Shown here: positions 1 to 9,226 of the stretch, piece after piece | Position numbering within the stretch: position 1 is the stretch's first letter | Layout of the letters: each line of letters begins with the position of its first letter | Source: Winogradskyella psychrotolerans | GTDB lineage: Bacteria > Bacteroidota > Bacteroidia > Flavobacteriales > Flavobacteriaceae | DNA: 64,000 bases | Assembly: GCF_018860565.1 (NCBI RefSeq) | Contig: NZ_JAHKPS010000013.1 | Location: 184,413-248,412, forward strand | Direction of reading: 5' to 3' | Notes under the pieces: model-generated | Seen by the model: the letters and a program-made list of their open reading frames with translations, nothing else | Database searches by the model: none | What the model was told of the DNA's origin: nothing | Translations under genes and position numbers: made by a program

Positions 1-751
1 TATGAGCATTAACATAGTTATCTGAAATATTTATACCACCTACATACCCAATTTTCCCATCTATAATAGCAATTTTTCTATGGTCGCGATAATTCATTTG
101 ACCAGTAAATCTTGAAAATAAGACAGGCATAAATGAATTCATTTCAATGCCGTTATCTTTCAGTTTACGTTTCATTTTAGAAGTTATAGAACTTCCTACA
201 TCATCTATTACGATTCTAATTTCTAGGCCTTCATTTGCTTTTTTACATAATAAATTGAGAATTTCTGTACCTATCTTATCATCTTTAATTATAAAATATT
301 CAAGATGAATATGGTGTTTAGCCTCTTTTATATCTTTGATAAGTATTTTAAACTTCTCGTCACCATTTTTAATAAGCCTAACATCATTATTAATTGTAAG
401 CTTAGATTTTTCACTATTGTAGAGTAATGGAATTAGTTTAGATTTTTCTTCAAGCAATTCATCTACTTCATTAATAGCTTTAGTGTCAAGCTGCAATTGG
501 TCCTGAATCTTTTTTACAATAGATTGATTTAAAACATGCTTTCTACTAAATATTTTAGTCTTTCTATATTCTTGTCCAAAAAAATAATAAACAATTAAAC
601 CCAAAAACGGTACAGCCAATAAACCTATTATATAGCTAAGGGCTTTAGTTGGATTCAATTTTTTAAGTAAAATTGTTACAACAGCAGATAATGCAAGCGT
701 ATAATTGAGTGCAATTAAGATTTGCCAGATATGATTTCTAACAAATTCCAA
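1..751 (-). CDS. cls: Cardiolipin synthase, N-terminal part (cut by window edge)
   Basis: Phospholipase D superfamily enzyme that makes cardiolipin at the inner membrane. About 250 codons are visible. There are two hydrophobic helices (about residues 11-29 and 37-58), a linker, and the first PLD half with the HxKx4D motif (His224, Lys226, Asp231 in HRKIAIID). The second PLD half lies beyond the edge. The start is taken as TTG at 751, because no in-frame ATG occurs before about residue 193 and this start gives the expected membrane N-terminus. It begins 3 nt after the stop of the lytic transglycosylase gene and in the same frame, so the two are probably one transcript. Family is clear; exact substrate is inferred. 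Confidence 0.9.
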   Translation of the reverse strand, partial: MEFVRNHIWQILIALNYTLALSAVVTILLKKLNPTKALSYIIGLLAVPFLGLIVYYFFGQEYRKTKIFSRKHVLNQSIVKKIQDQLQLDTKAINEVDELLEEKSKLIPLLYNSEKSKLTINNDVRLIKNGDEKFKILIKDIKEAKHHIHLEYFIIKDDKIGTEILNLLCKKANEGLEIRIVIDDVGSSITSKMKRKLKDNGIEMNSFMPVLFSRFTGQMNYRDHRKIAIIDGKIGYVGGINISDNYVNAH

Positions 752-754
752 GAA

Positions 755-1714
755 TTAAGGTTGAGTATTAGTATTGTAATACCCTTTTTCAGGAATATCT
801 ATTTGATATGATTTTCTTGATTTATTATTTAAATGCGGCTCTCTTAACCAAGGATTATGAAGTTTTAAAATCTTATAGTTAATTCCAAATTTCTTTGCGA
901 ATTGCGCAAAATCGGTCACTGCAGTATCGACTTCGACTTTATAAGTTGGGACATGCTTATACAAGTGACTCTTATTAAAATTGAAGCCATATTTTTCAGG
1001 ATTAGAAAGAATTTCTTTTAGAGCTACAATTCTAAATACGTAACGACCGGTTTCTTCTCCTAGTAACAAATCGTAATACCCATCAACATCTTGTTCTTTT
1101 AAACGTCTTGACACACCATAATTACCAGCATTATAAGCAGCGGCAGCTTTTGTCCATGAACCTAAGCTCTCTTTTGCTTTCTTTAAGTAATTACACGCGA
1201 CTTCTGTTGCTTTTTCTAAATTATAACGCTCATCAACATTTGTATTTACTTCTAAACCATTTTCTCTTCCTGTAGCTTTCATAATTTGCCAAACACCACT
1301 GGCACCTGCAGGTGATTTTGCTGTTTGTACCAACCCACTTTCTATAACTGCTAAATATTTAAAATCATCTGGCACACCATTTTTCTTCAAAATGGGTTCT
1401 ATAATAGGAAAATACTTTTGTGCACGTTTAAACATTAGCAAACCATTAGATTGCCAATAGGTATTGACTAATAGCTCTCTATCCATACGCTCATAGATAT
1501 CGGGATCTTCAACAGGAACTGGTTCACCAGCAAAATTTAAATTTTCTGGCATTTCTAATGCGTACACATTATAACTATTTACAATTGGATCTTCCTTACC
1601 TAATAAATAATCTGAAGGTGCTTTTTTATCTGGTGCCTTTTGCATGGCAAAAATAAATAAGCCTGATATACAAACAACTCCGATTAGTGCTAAACTATTT
1701 TTTATGATTTTCAT
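755..1714 (-). CDS. Membrane-anchored lytic murein transglycosylase (MltD/SLT type)
   Basis: Cleaves peptidoglycan glycan strands in the periplasm. 319 aa: N-terminal membrane helix or signal (about 8-24), then an SLT domain with catalytic Glu125 in AVIESGL, the SPAGASGVWQIM segment and AAYNAGNYG. The C-terminal 60 residues (YKVEVDTAVTDFAQFAKKFG and following) look like one weak LysM-like repeat, fewer than in typical MltD. The start ATG at 1714 gives a plausible signal. cls follows 3 nt downstream, so both envelope genes are likely cotranscribed. Confidence 0.9.
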   Translation of the reverse strand: MKIIKNSLALIGVVCISGLFIFAMQKAPDKKAPSDYLLGKEDPIVNSYNVYALEMPENLNFAGEPVPVEDPDIYERMDRELLVNTYWQSNGLLMFKRAQKYFPIIEPILKKNGVPDDFKYLAVIESGLVQTAKSPAGASGVWQIMKATGRENGLEVNTNVDERYNLEKATEVACNYLKKAKESLGSWTKAAAAYNAGNYGVSRRLKEQDVDGYYDLLLGEETGRYVFRIVALKEILSNPEKYGFNFNKSHLYKHVPTYKVEVDTAVTDFAQFAKKFGINYKILKLHNPWLREPHLNNKSRKSYQIDIPEKGYYNTNTQP

Positions 1715-1845
1715 AAGTTTTAATTTATTTTAAACGCTCCATGTTATTCACTACCAATATGTGCTAAATGACAAGGCTATAAACATGCGCATTGAATAAT
1801 TTTTCTTTTTTATAAATGTAATCAATCTAAGAACAAGATTCAAAT

Positions 1846-2508
1846 TCAACCTTCAATAAGTTTTGGTAAATTTTCGTTAAACCATTTGTACTTATTAATG
1901 ATCATAATATGTGTTCCGCCCTTAATTACGATACAATTTCCAACGCAAGAGTGCGGAAAAACAGCATCATTGTCTCCATGAATATATATCGCATCTGGAT
2001 GAGCTTCCTCTTGACTCCAACAAACCATTTGTTTAATAGCCCAATCTAAATAGGTTTTATCATTTACAGATAAGTATTTTTTATACAAATCCACACGTTT
2101 TTTTATGGTCTCTCCAAATGCATATTTGGCTAATAAATCAATATTACTCATCAATTGTGTAGGCAAAAATTTATAAGCCTTAGTAACTTTAAGTAATTTA
2201 AGCCGTTTTGGCAACTCGTGATGCGACTTTACACTAGAGACTACTATTAACTTTTTTAAGTTTAAATACTTACTCATTTCTTGTACTAAAACACCTCCAA
2301 AAGACACACCTAACAAAACAACATTATCGTGCTTAATAAATGTACACATGCGCAGAGCATAATCTTTGAGTGTCTCATTTTTATTGGGAATCTGCCACTC
2401 TAGCCAATGGATTTCATAATTGTTTTTTGGAAGATCTATATGTTCAAATATAGATGGATTTGCTGCCATACCAGGCATTAAATAAATCTGTGTTAATTGG
2501 GGATTCAT
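1846..2508 (-). CDS. Alpha/beta hydrolase
   Basis: 220 aa cytoplasmic alpha/beta hydrolase fold protein with a complete triad: Ser69 in the elbow GVSFGG, Asp179 or Asp181 in HGDND, and His200 in GGTHIM. A short lid lies between strands 5 and 6. Substrate unknown; the family includes esterases and thioesterases. There is no signal peptide. It is 131 nt upstream of the transglycosylase gene and divergent from the small GNAT gene, so it probably has its own promoter. Confidence 0.8.
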   Translation of the reverse strand: MNPQLTQIYLMPGMAANPSIFEHIDLPKNNYEIHWLEWQIPNKNETLKDYALRMCTFIKHDNVVLLGVSFGGVLVQEMSKYLNLKKLIVVSSVKSHHELPKRLKLLKVTKAYKFLPTQLMSNIDLLAKYAFGETIKKRVDLYKKYLSVNDKTYLDWAIKQMVCWSQEEAHPDAIYIHGDNDAVFPHSCVGNCIVIKGGTHIMIINKYKWFNENLPKLIEG

Positions 2509-2587
2509 TGGGTATGTTTGAGACGTCCTAATTAATTACAATTTAAGGTTTTAACAACAATAACCTAATACTTTAGTTGATTTTTTG

Positions 2588-2595
2588 TACCTTTG
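2588..2595 (+). promoter_or_regulatory. Bacteroidota -7 element (TAccTTTG)
   Basis: Matches the TAnnTTTG -7 element of the Bacteroidota housekeeping sigma factor, 65 nt upstream of the GNAT-like gene at 2661. No convincing -33 TTG is seen at the usual spacing. Confidence 0.5.
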
Positions 2596-2660
2596 CACAG
2601 CAAAACTATATAAAATATAGTATCTACGCTACCAACCGCTGAATTTAATACAATAAAATT

Positions 2661-2957
2661 ATGACAGAAACTGCTGAATTGATTGACAATGATTTTCTAC
2701 GTCAATTTGAATTAAAGGTTGAAAACGAAATGGCTATTATTGAATATTCTTTACAAGAACGAAAGATATTCTTAACCAAAATGATTATTCCTGACACGAT
2801 TAGAACAGATGAGTTTGAACTGGACTTTATTGATATGGTATTCTCTAATATTAAGGAACGTAACATTAGTGTAGTACCTACAAGTCCTGAAATCGCAAAA
2901 TTTGTAAGGCGAAACAGGAAATATAAACGCATGCTACCAGTTGGAATTCGAATATAA
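2661..2957 (+). CDS. Small GNAT-related N-acetyltransferase (YjdJ/COG2388 type)
   Basis: 98 aa. The pattern of short beta strands followed by a helix and a conserved C-terminal segment (residues about 75-98, with PTSPEIAKFVRRN and KRMLPVGI) resembles the minimal GCN5-related acetyltransferase family COG2388. Members lack a substrate domain and their target is usually unknown. Single gene, followed by a strong bidirectional terminator shared with mtaB. A reading frame on the opposite strand here is only a shadow. Confidence 0.65.
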   Translation: MTETAELIDNDFLRQFELKVENEMAIIEYSLQERKIFLTKMIIPDTIRTDEFELDFIDMVFSNIKERNISVVPTSPEIAKFVRRNRKYKRMLPVGIRI

Positions 2958-2973
2958 TTCTAGAAAAAACATT

Positions 2974-3013
2974 AAAAAAATCCGAAACTTTAAAAGTTTC
3001 GGATTTTTTTTTT
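2974..3013. terminator. Bidirectional rho-independent terminator
   Basis: Perfect 11-bp stem (atccgaaactt / aagtttcggat, 2980-2990 with 2994-3004) with a 3-nt loop, flanked by an A run and a T run. It can therefore terminate both the GNAT gene (+) and mtaB (-), which converge here. Confidence 0.9.
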
Positions 3014-3030
3014 ATCAGTGTATTACGTTT

Positions 3031-4353
3031 TTATTTTTCGAGAAATTTAAAACGTACCAAACCATCTTCATCAATTTTAGTAAGTTCTACTTTATGCAAT
3101 GTATTAACTAATTCTGGATTCCATGGTGTTTTAACCTTTACATAGTTTTCTGTAAAACCATGAATGTAACCTTCTTTATTTTCACTTTCAAATAAAACAG
3201 TTCGTTCTGTATTTATTTGTTTTTCGTAAAACGCGCGACGTTTTTTAGCAGATAAGCCTCGTAACATTTTACTGCGTTTAACTCTTTTAGCTTTAGACAC
3301 CACATTTGGCATTTTAGCAGCTTCTGTATTATCACGTTCAGAATATTGAAATACGTGTAAATACGATATATCTAATGCGTTTAAAAAATTATAAGTCTCT
3401 AGAAACAATTCATCTGTTTCACCAGGAAAACCAACAATCACATCCACACCAATACAAGCATGTGGCATAACTTCATTTATTTTTAAAACTCTGTCTACAT
3501 ATAATTCTTTCATATAGCGACGTTTCATCTTTTTTAAGATGTCATTACTTCCACTTTGCAATGGAATATGAAAATGTGGTACAAAAGCTCTAGATTTAGA
3601 AACTAAATCTATGGATTCGTTTTTTAATAAATTAGGTTCAATAGATGAGATTCTCAATCGCTCAATACCTTCAACTTTATCAAGTTCTGTAACCAAATCT
3701 AAAAAAGTGTGTTCGTGTTTTTTATTCCCAAACTCTCCTTTTCCGTAGTCTCCAATATTTACACCTGTTAATACAATCTCCTTAATGCCTTGTTCTGAAA
3801 TTTCTTTGGCATTCTTCAAAACATTTGCCATTGTATCACTTCTTGAAATCCCTCTCGCTAAAGGAATTGTACAATAAGTACATTTATAATCACAACCATC
3901 TTGTACTTTTAAAAAAGCTCTAGTTCTGTCACCTATAGAATAACTGCCAACATAGAAATCAGCATCTTCAATTTCACAAGAATGCACTTCACCTAAGTCA
4001 TTTTTTGTGAGATCATTTAAGTAATCTGTTATTTTAAATTTCTCTGTCGCTCCCAATACCAAGTCTACACCATTAACGTCTGCTAATTCTTCAGGTTTTA
4101 ATTGTGCATAGCAACCTATCGCCGCTACAAATGCTTCAGGATTATTCTTTTGAGCTTGTTTTACAATAGACTTAAAACGTTTATCTGCATTTTCAGTTAC
4201 AGAGCAGGTATTAATTACATAAATATCAGCCGATTCCTTAAAATCTACTCGATCAAATCCTTCGTCTGTAAAACCTCTAGCTATGGTAGACGTTTCAGAA
4301 AAATTCAGTTTACAACCTAGTGTATAAAATGCGACTTTTTTTGTTGGATTCAT
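3031..4353 (-). CDS. mtaB: tRNA t6A37 methylthiotransferase MtaB
   Basis: Radical SAM enzyme that converts t6A37 to ms2t6A37 in ANN-decoding tRNAs. 440 aa. The N-terminal UPF0004 domain carries three cluster ligands, Cys14 (TLGCKLN), Cys50 (NTCSVT) and Cys81 (GCYAQ). The radical SAM domain carries CxxxCxxC at Cys154, Cys158 and Cys161, and a TRAM-like tail follows from about residue 380. The TLGCKLN form points to MtaB rather than MiaB. It is divergent from the substrate-binding lipoprotein gene with a gap of only about 45 nt. Confidence 0.92.
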   Translation of the reverse strand: MNPTKKVAFYTLGCKLNFSETSTIARGFTDEGFDRVDFKESADIYVINTCSVTENADKRFKSIVKQAQKNNPEAFVAAIGCYAQLKPEELADVNGVDLVLGATEKFKITDYLNDLTKNDLGEVHSCEIEDADFYVGSYSIGDRTRAFLKVQDGCDYKCTYCTIPLARGISRSDTMANVLKNAKEISEQGIKEIVLTGVNIGDYGKGEFGNKKHEHTFLDLVTELDKVEGIERLRISSIEPNLLKNESIDLVSKSRAFVPHFHIPLQSGSNDILKKMKRRYMKELYVDRVLKINEVMPHACIGVDVIVGFPGETDELFLETYNFLNALDISYLHVFQYSERDNTEAAKMPNVVSKAKRVKRSKMLRGLSAKKRRAFYEKQINTERTVLFESENKEGYIHGFTENYVKVKTPWNPELVNTLHKVELTKIDEDGLVRFKFLEK

Positions 4354-4398
4354 TCTTGTACTTTTACCAAGTTGGCAAATTTACAACATATAAGTTAT

Positions 4399-6039
4399 AT
4401 GCTAAAACTCAGACTATCCTTATTCAATAGATTACGTTATGGATCATTGTTTTTCATAATTTTATCGTGCAGCTCTAAAGAAAGCTCTCAATTAGACCAT
4501 TTGGTATTTAGATACAATGAACACAAAAATATTGGCTCTTTAGATCCTGCTTTTTCTAAAGATTTAGCAGACATTTGGGCAACACATCAATTGTTTAATG
4601 GTTTAGTACAAATGGATGACCAGCTTAACGTTAAACCTTCCATTGCTAAAAATTGGACCATTACAGATAGCGCCAAAACCTACACTTTTACACTTAGAAA
4701 CGATGTAAAGTTTCATAAACATGAATTATTTGCGACTTCTTCAAACAGTCAGGATTCTACTAGAAATGTAAATGCTTCTGACTTTGAATATAGTTTCAAT
4801 AGATTAAAAGATAAAACCATTGCTTCTCCAGGTAGTTGGGTTTTAAATAAAGTAGAAGACTTTTCTGCTATTAACGATTCAACATTTCAAATTAAATTAA
4901 AACAACCTTTTCCTGCATTTTTAGGCTTGTTAACCATGAAATACTGTTCTGTTGTTCCTAAAGAGATCGTAGAACATTATGGTAATGATTTTAGAGCACA
5001 TCCCATAGGAACTGGTCCTTTTAAATTTAAACGCTGGGAAGAAAACTTAAAGTTAGTATTTAGACGAAATGAGCATTATTTTGAAACTGCTGCTCATGAG
5101 CAACAGCTGCCGTATCTTGAAGCTATTGCTATTACTTTTTTGCCAGATAAGCAAAGTGAGTTTCTACAGTTTGCACAAGGTAATATTGACTTTGTTTCTG
5201 GTTTAGATGGCTCTTATAAAGATGAAATTTTAACCGCAGAAGGAAAATTAAGAGCAACCTATGCTGATGACGTAAAAATGATAAGAGGACCATATCTTAA
5301 CACCGAATATTTAGCCTTTTTTATGGCATCTGAAGTCAACGAAATTCAGGCATTAAAACTGAGAAAAGCAATTAATGTAGGTTTTGACAGAAACAAAATG
5401 ATGACGTATTTAAGAAATGGTATTGGAATTCCTGCAAATGGCGGTTTTATACCAAAAGGTTTACCTGGTTTTGATGCTTCTATTGGTTTTAAATATCAAC
5501 CTGAATTAGCCAAACAACTCGTTTCAGAATTCAAGACTGAAACTGGAATTAAAACCCCAGAAATCACCCTCACCACAACAAGCAATTATTTAAGCTTTTG
5601 TGAATTTATTCAACGCGAATTACAGAAAACGGGCTTATTAGTTAATGTGGATGTTATCCCACCTTCTAGCTTAAAAGATGCTAAAGCTAATGGGCAAGTC
5701 GATTTTTTTAGAGCGAGCTGGATAGCCGATTATCCTGATGCTGAAAACTATTTGTCGTTATATTACAGTAATAATTTTGCTCCAAATGGCCCTAATTACA
5801 CGCATTTTAAAAATTCAAAATTCGACCAAATGTATGAAGCTGCTTATTTAGAAACTAATCCTGATTTACGAGCAAAACTTTATACTAAAATGGATTCGCT
5901 TATTATGAACTCTGCCCCTATTGTACCACTTTTTTATGACGAAGTAGTTAGGTTTACAAGACAAAACGTAAATGGTTTAGGAATTAATGCTACAAATTTA
6001 TTGGAATTAAAATCGGTAAGAAAAACTAAAATCCAGTAA
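4399..6039 (+). CDS. ABC-type oligopeptide substrate-binding lipoprotein (SBP_bac_5)
   Basis: DppA/OppA-like solute-binding protein of 546 aa. I place the start at ATG 4399; an in-frame TTG 27 nt upstream would only add residues before the signal. Signal peptide with lipobox ending in LSC, so it is lipid-anchored. The family body is present throughout, including KFHKHELF, GTGPFKFKRWEEN and a C-terminal NSAPIVPLFYDE. No permease or ATPase genes are adjacent, so it is an orphan here. Peptide is the likely ligand by family only. Its 3' end overlaps the convergent PD40 gene by 14 nt. Confidence 0.85.
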   Translation: MLKLRLSLFNRLRYGSLFFIILSCSSKESSQLDHLVFRYNEHKNIGSLDPAFSKDLADIWATHQLFNGLVQMDDQLNVKPSIAKNWTITDSAKTYTFTLRNDVKFHKHELFATSSNSQDSTRNVNASDFEYSFNRLKDKTIASPGSWVLNKVEDFSAINDSTFQIKLKQPFPAFLGLLTMKYCSVVPKEIVEHYGNDFRAHPIGTGPFKFKRWEENLKLVFRRNEHYFETAAHEQQLPYLEAIAITFLPDKQSEFLQFAQGNIDFVSGLDGSYKDEILTAEGKLRATYADDVKMIRGPYLNTEYLAFFMASEVNEIQALKLRKAINVGFDRNKMMTYLRNGIGIPANGGFIPKGLPGFDASIGFKYQPELAKQLVSEFKTETGIKTPEITLTTTSNYLSFCEFIQRELQKTGLLVNVDVIPPSSLKDAKANGQVDFFRASWIADYPDAENYLSLYYSNNFAPNGPNYTHFKNSKFDQMYEAAYLETNPDLRAKLYTKMDSLIMNSAPIVPLFYDEVVRFTRQNVNGLGINATNLLELKSVRKTKIQ

Positions 6040-6928
6040 AATAATAAAGGTCATCACCACCTTCACCTCTAGAGCGTCTAGATGATATAAATCCTGAGGT
6101 TAAATCATCATTTAAGAAAAATGAAAAATCATCACCACGACTATTAATAGGTTCATCTAAAGATACCGGTTCTTTAATGATGTTAGTAGCATTTAAATCG
6201 TATTCATAAATATCTATACCACCTTTTCCTCCACGTCTATCCGAAGAGAAGTACAACTTATTATCTGCACTAACAAAAGGAAAGGTCTCAGTACGTGGCG
6301 AATTAATATGTTCTCCTAATTTTGTCACTTCACCATAAGTTTTATGATCAGAAACGGAAACTTTGTATAAATCTGATTTGCCTTTTGTCCCTTTAATATC
6401 TGCAATAAAATATAATGTAGCCCCATCTGGACTTAAAGCAGGATGCGCAAAATTATAATCTGGATCACAAAATGGTAAGATGGTTATGTTTGTCCAACCT
6501 TTGCCTTCCACATACTCTGCTCTTTGTATTAAAAGGTTAAACGTATTCATATCCTTTAACTTATTTTCTCCTTTTTCGGTGTGATTTGCTGTATAATACA
6601 TATACTTACCATCTTTAGAATAAGTTGAAACAGACATATTAGACATACCTACATCCTTCTTCTTTACAAGCTTAGCATCCTTTATCTCTCCGTCTTCACG
6701 TAATGGAGCCTCATAAATAGCATATAAATTTTGTGCATATTTATCTAATATTGCTCTACCACTTCTAGTCACTAAATTAGAACTAAAAAACACTTTATCT
6801 TTTACAACTCTTGCTGCAAAATGATCGAGTTTGTTGTTTATTTTTAGTCTTTTGACTTCGACCTCTTGAGAAAACCCAAGGCTTAAAATAAATAAAAAAA
6901 GTAGGGTAAATTGGGGTTTTAGTATCAT
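6026..6928 (-). CDS. Secreted PD40 (WD40-like) beta-propeller protein
   Basis: About 300 aa with signal peptide (ends near FSQ) and repeated PD40 blades such as ALSPDGATLYFIAD and FVSADNKLYFSSDRRGGKGGIDIY. Resembles the propeller part of OmpA-family/PD40 proteins but has no OmpA domain. The start ATG 6928 is chosen over an upstream alternative, because it follows the stop of the GlmU-like gene by 1 nt and puts the signal peptide at the N-terminus. Function unknown; probably a periplasmic or surface scaffold. Confidence 0.7.
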   Translation of the reverse strand: MILKPQFTLLFLFILSLGFSQEVEVKRLKINNKLDHFAARVVKDKVFFSSNLVTRSGRAILDKYAQNLYAIYEAPLREDGEIKDAKLVKKKDVGMSNMSVSTYSKDGKYMYYTANHTEKGENKLKDMNTFNLLIQRAEYVEGKGWTNITILPFCDPDYNFAHPALSPDGATLYFIADIKGTKGKSDLYKVSVSDHKTYGEVTKLGEHINSPRTETFPFVSADNKLYFSSDRRGGKGGIDIYEYDLNATNIIKEPVSLDEPINSRGDDFSFFLNDDLTSGFISSRRSRGEGGDDLYYFTGF

Positions 6929-6929
6929 G

Positions 6930-8105
6930 CTATTCTCTTCTATATTGTTTTGTTTCTTCAAAAATATGTTCTAAAATCGCTTTATCTTGATCCGTAAACT
7001 CTTCTTTTCGTCTTGCCATAACTACTTCTGCAACTTCAAATGCTTTATTAGTTTTATAGGTTACAAAGCCTTTACTTCCGCCCCAAGAAAAGCTTGGCAC
7101 AAAATTTCTAGGAAATCCACTTCCAAAGATATTAGCACTTACACCAACAACTGTACCAGTATTAAACATGGTGTTAATACCACATTTACTGTGATCTCCC
7201 ATCATTAATCCGCAGAATTGCAATCCTGTTTTAGCAAAACCTTCGGTTTGGTAATCCCAAAGCCTTACTTCTGCATAGTTATTTTTTAAGTTACTGTTAT
7301 TGGTATCTGCACCAAGGTTACACCATTCTCCTAATACTGAATTACCTAAAAAGCCATCGTGCCCTTTATTAGAAAAACCAAAAATAACAGAATTACTAAC
7401 CTCGCCACCTACTTTGCTATGTGGCCCAATAGTGGTTGGTCCATAAATTTTACTAGCCATTTTTAATGTCGCATTATTACAAAGTGCCAAAGGCCCTCTA
7501 ACAATAGCCCCTTCCATAACTTCGGCATTTCTACCAATGTAAATTGGACCAGAACTGGCATTTAAAGTTGCAAAATTTAAAGTTGCTCCTTTTTCAATAA
7601 AAATATTTTCAGGATTTATGGTATTGATTGTTGCAGGAATTGGTTCTGATTGTCGGTCCTTTGTTATTAAGTTAAAATCCTCAACTAAGGCTTCACCATT
7701 CTTAGAAAAAACATCCCAAGTATGCTCAATTTTCAGAATATCACCTTCAAATTCTATCGCTTCAAAATTTGAAAAATCATTCACTTCCTCGCCTTCTTTA
7801 GCAAAAAACGCAATGACATCTTCAGCTTTAAATAAAGCCTGATTATGATTTAAGTTTTTTACAACTTCAACCACTTCCATATTAGGTAAAAAAGACGCAT
7901 TAATCATAATGTTGTCTTCCATTTCTACCATTGGAAACTTATCTGCCAAATAGTCTTCAGTTACAGTAGTGGTAGTATATTCTAAATACGACTCCCATTT
8001 TTGACGAATCGTTAAAATACCGACTCTAATATCTGCAACAGGTCTTGTAAATGTAAATGGCAACAAGTTGTTGCGGTATGGGCCATCAAAAAGTATATAG
8101 TTCAT
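6930..8105 (-). CDS. GlmU-like sugar nucleotidyltransferase (alternative Bacteroidota type)
   Basis: 391 aa from ATG 8105 (MNYILFDGPYRNNLLPF); an upstream in-frame start is less likely. The N-terminal half is a divergent nucleotidyltransferase without the usual LxxGxGTRM loop. The C-terminal half is a left-handed beta helix with hexapeptide repeats (about 190-360, for example IYIGRNAEVMEGAIVRGP). It corresponds to the family proposed as an alternative UDP-GlcNAc pyrophosphorylase/GlcN-1-P acetyltransferase in Bacteroidota, feeding peptidoglycan and LPS. Cotranscribed with the PD40 gene. Confidence 0.75.
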   Translation of the reverse strand: MNYILFDGPYRNNLLPFTFTRPVADIRVGILTIRQKWESYLEYTTTTVTEDYLADKFPMVEMEDNIMINASFLPNMEVVEVVKNLNHNQALFKAEDVIAFFAKEGEEVNDFSNFEAIEFEGDILKIEHTWDVFSKNGEALVEDFNLITKDRQSEPIPATINTINPENIFIEKGATLNFATLNASSGPIYIGRNAEVMEGAIVRGPLALCNNATLKMASKIYGPTTIGPHSKVGGEVSNSVIFGFSNKGHDGFLGNSVLGEWCNLGADTNNSNLKNNYAEVRLWDYQTEGFAKTGLQFCGLMMGDHSKCGINTMFNTGTVVGVSANIFGSGFPRNFVPSFSWGGSKGFVTYKTNKAFEVAEVVMARRKEEFTDQDKAILEHIFEETKQYRRE

Positions 8106-8185
8106 TCTGAGTTTAAAATTTAAAGTTTTTAGCTTCAACTAAAAACCTCGATTAACCCTTCAAAAATAACTTAATTGTATAAAAC

Positions 8186-8220
8186 AAAAAAGCCTTTCTG
8201 TTAAAGAAGGGCTTTTTAAA
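8186..8220 (-). terminator. Rho-independent terminator of rpmE2
   Basis: 12-bp stem (8187-8198 with 8206-8217, one G-T wobble) with A and T runs, just after the rpmE2 stop. Confidence 0.8.
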
Positions 8221-8239
8221 AATATCTAATAGCTTGAGT

Positions 8240-8491
8240 TTATTTTTTAAACTTAGCGTATTTGTTTTTGAATTTATCAATACGACCAGCTGTATCTACT
8301 AATTTAGATTTACCGGTATAGTATGGATGAGATGTTCTAGAAATCTCCAACTTAACTAATGGATATTCAACACCGTCAACTTCAATAGTTTCACTTGTAT
8401 CTGCTGTAGATTTAGTTAAAAATACATCTTCGTTAGACATATCTTTAAACGCTACTACTCTATAATTTTCTGGATGTATTCCTGCTTTCAT
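8240..8491 (-). CDS. rpmE2: 50S ribosomal protein L31 type B
   Basis: 83 aa, start taken at the second of two Met codons (ATG 8491, [10 protein letters not shown]). The C-terminal part has [12 protein letters not shown] and the lysine-rich tail of L31. It lacks the CxxC zinc ligands, so it is the zinc-independent B form. Monocistronic, between its own promoter and a terminator. Confidence 0.95.
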   Translation of the reverse strand: MKAGIHPENYRVVAFKDMSNEDVFLTKSTADTSETIEVDGVEYPLVKLEISRTSHPYYTGKSKLVDTAGRIDKFKNKYAKFKK

Positions 8492-8528
8492 CACTAAATG
8501 CTTTAAATGTATTCGATTTTTCGAGGTG

Positions 8529-8558
8529 CAAATTTAAGTATTTTTTATAAATGTACAA
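8529..8558 (-). promoter_or_regulatory. Housekeeping promoter of rpmE2
   Basis: Read on the minus strand: TTG (8556-8558), 19-nt spacer, then TAAATTTG (8529-8536). This is a full Bacteroidota -33/-7 promoter, 37 nt upstream of the start. Confidence 0.75.
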
Positions 8559-8602
8559 TCTTTTTAGTACTTTTTATTTCACAAATTTATGTAACATTTC
8601 CG

Positions 8603-8610
8603 TAACTTTG
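8603..8610 (+). promoter_or_regulatory. Bacteroidota -7 element (TAACTTTG)
   Basis: TAnnTTTG match 38 nt upstream of the DUF4199 gene; no clear -33 partner. Confidence 0.5.
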
Positions 8611-8648
8611 AGTACTAACTAGATAATTAACTAAAAAATCAACTAAAA

Positions 8649-9182
8649 ATGGAAAAATCTTTAAAATCTTCAGCAACGTCATACGGGCTTTATTTAGCTT
8701 TAGTTCTATCCTCATTAACTATAATAGGATACGCTGTATATCTAGACTTATTTACCCAATGGTGGTTTGGAATTGGCCAAATGTTACTTGTTATTATTTT
8801 TGGCATTGTATCCTCTGTTAAAGCGAGAACACTTTCTGGAGGATTTATAAGTTTTAAAGAAGCTTTTACTGCCTTTTTTATAACTATTGCAATTGGTATA
8901 GTTATACCTGCTCTTATTGGTTTAGTTATCTTTAATTTTATTGATCCTGATGCCGCTACCTTATTACAAGACAAAATCGTAGAATCTCAATTATCTATGA
9001 TGCAAAATTTTGGTGCACCTCAAGAAGCTATTGACGAAGCAATTAAACAAATGGAAGCACAAGGAAGCTTTTTCTCTATAAGCAATTCGTTAAAATCTAT
9101 AGCATACCAACTTGTTGGCTTTAGTATTATAGGTTTAATTGTAGCTGCTGTAGTTAAAAAAAATGATCCTAATGCAGCTTAA
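8649..9182 (+). CDS. DUF4199 membrane protein
   Basis: 177 aa inner-membrane protein with four hydrophobic segments (about 12-31, 37-55, 75-97, 152-172) and a soluble stretch at 100-140. Matches the DUF4199 pattern, including the SGGFISFKEAF turn before the third helix. Function unknown. It sits 44 nt upstream of a polyprenyl-phosphate-type glycosyltransferase and is probably in the same transcript. Confidence 0.8.
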   Translation: MEKSLKSSATSYGLYLALVLSSLTIIGYAVYLDLFTQWWFGIGQMLLVIIFGIVSSVKARTLSGGFISFKEAFTAFFITIAIGIVIPALIGLVIFNFIDPDAATLLQDKIVESQLSMMQNFGAPQEAIDEAIKQMEAQGSFFSISNSLKSIAYQLVGFSIIGLIVAAVVKKNDPNAA

Positions 9183-9226
9183 AAATTTTCTCTATTTTTG
9201 AAGTCTAGAAATTAGACAACATCAAT

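Noticed and set aside
2702..2932. Minus-strand frame opposite the GNAT gene
   Set aside because: Lies wholly inside a gene with good protein features on the + strand, lacks any recognisable motif.
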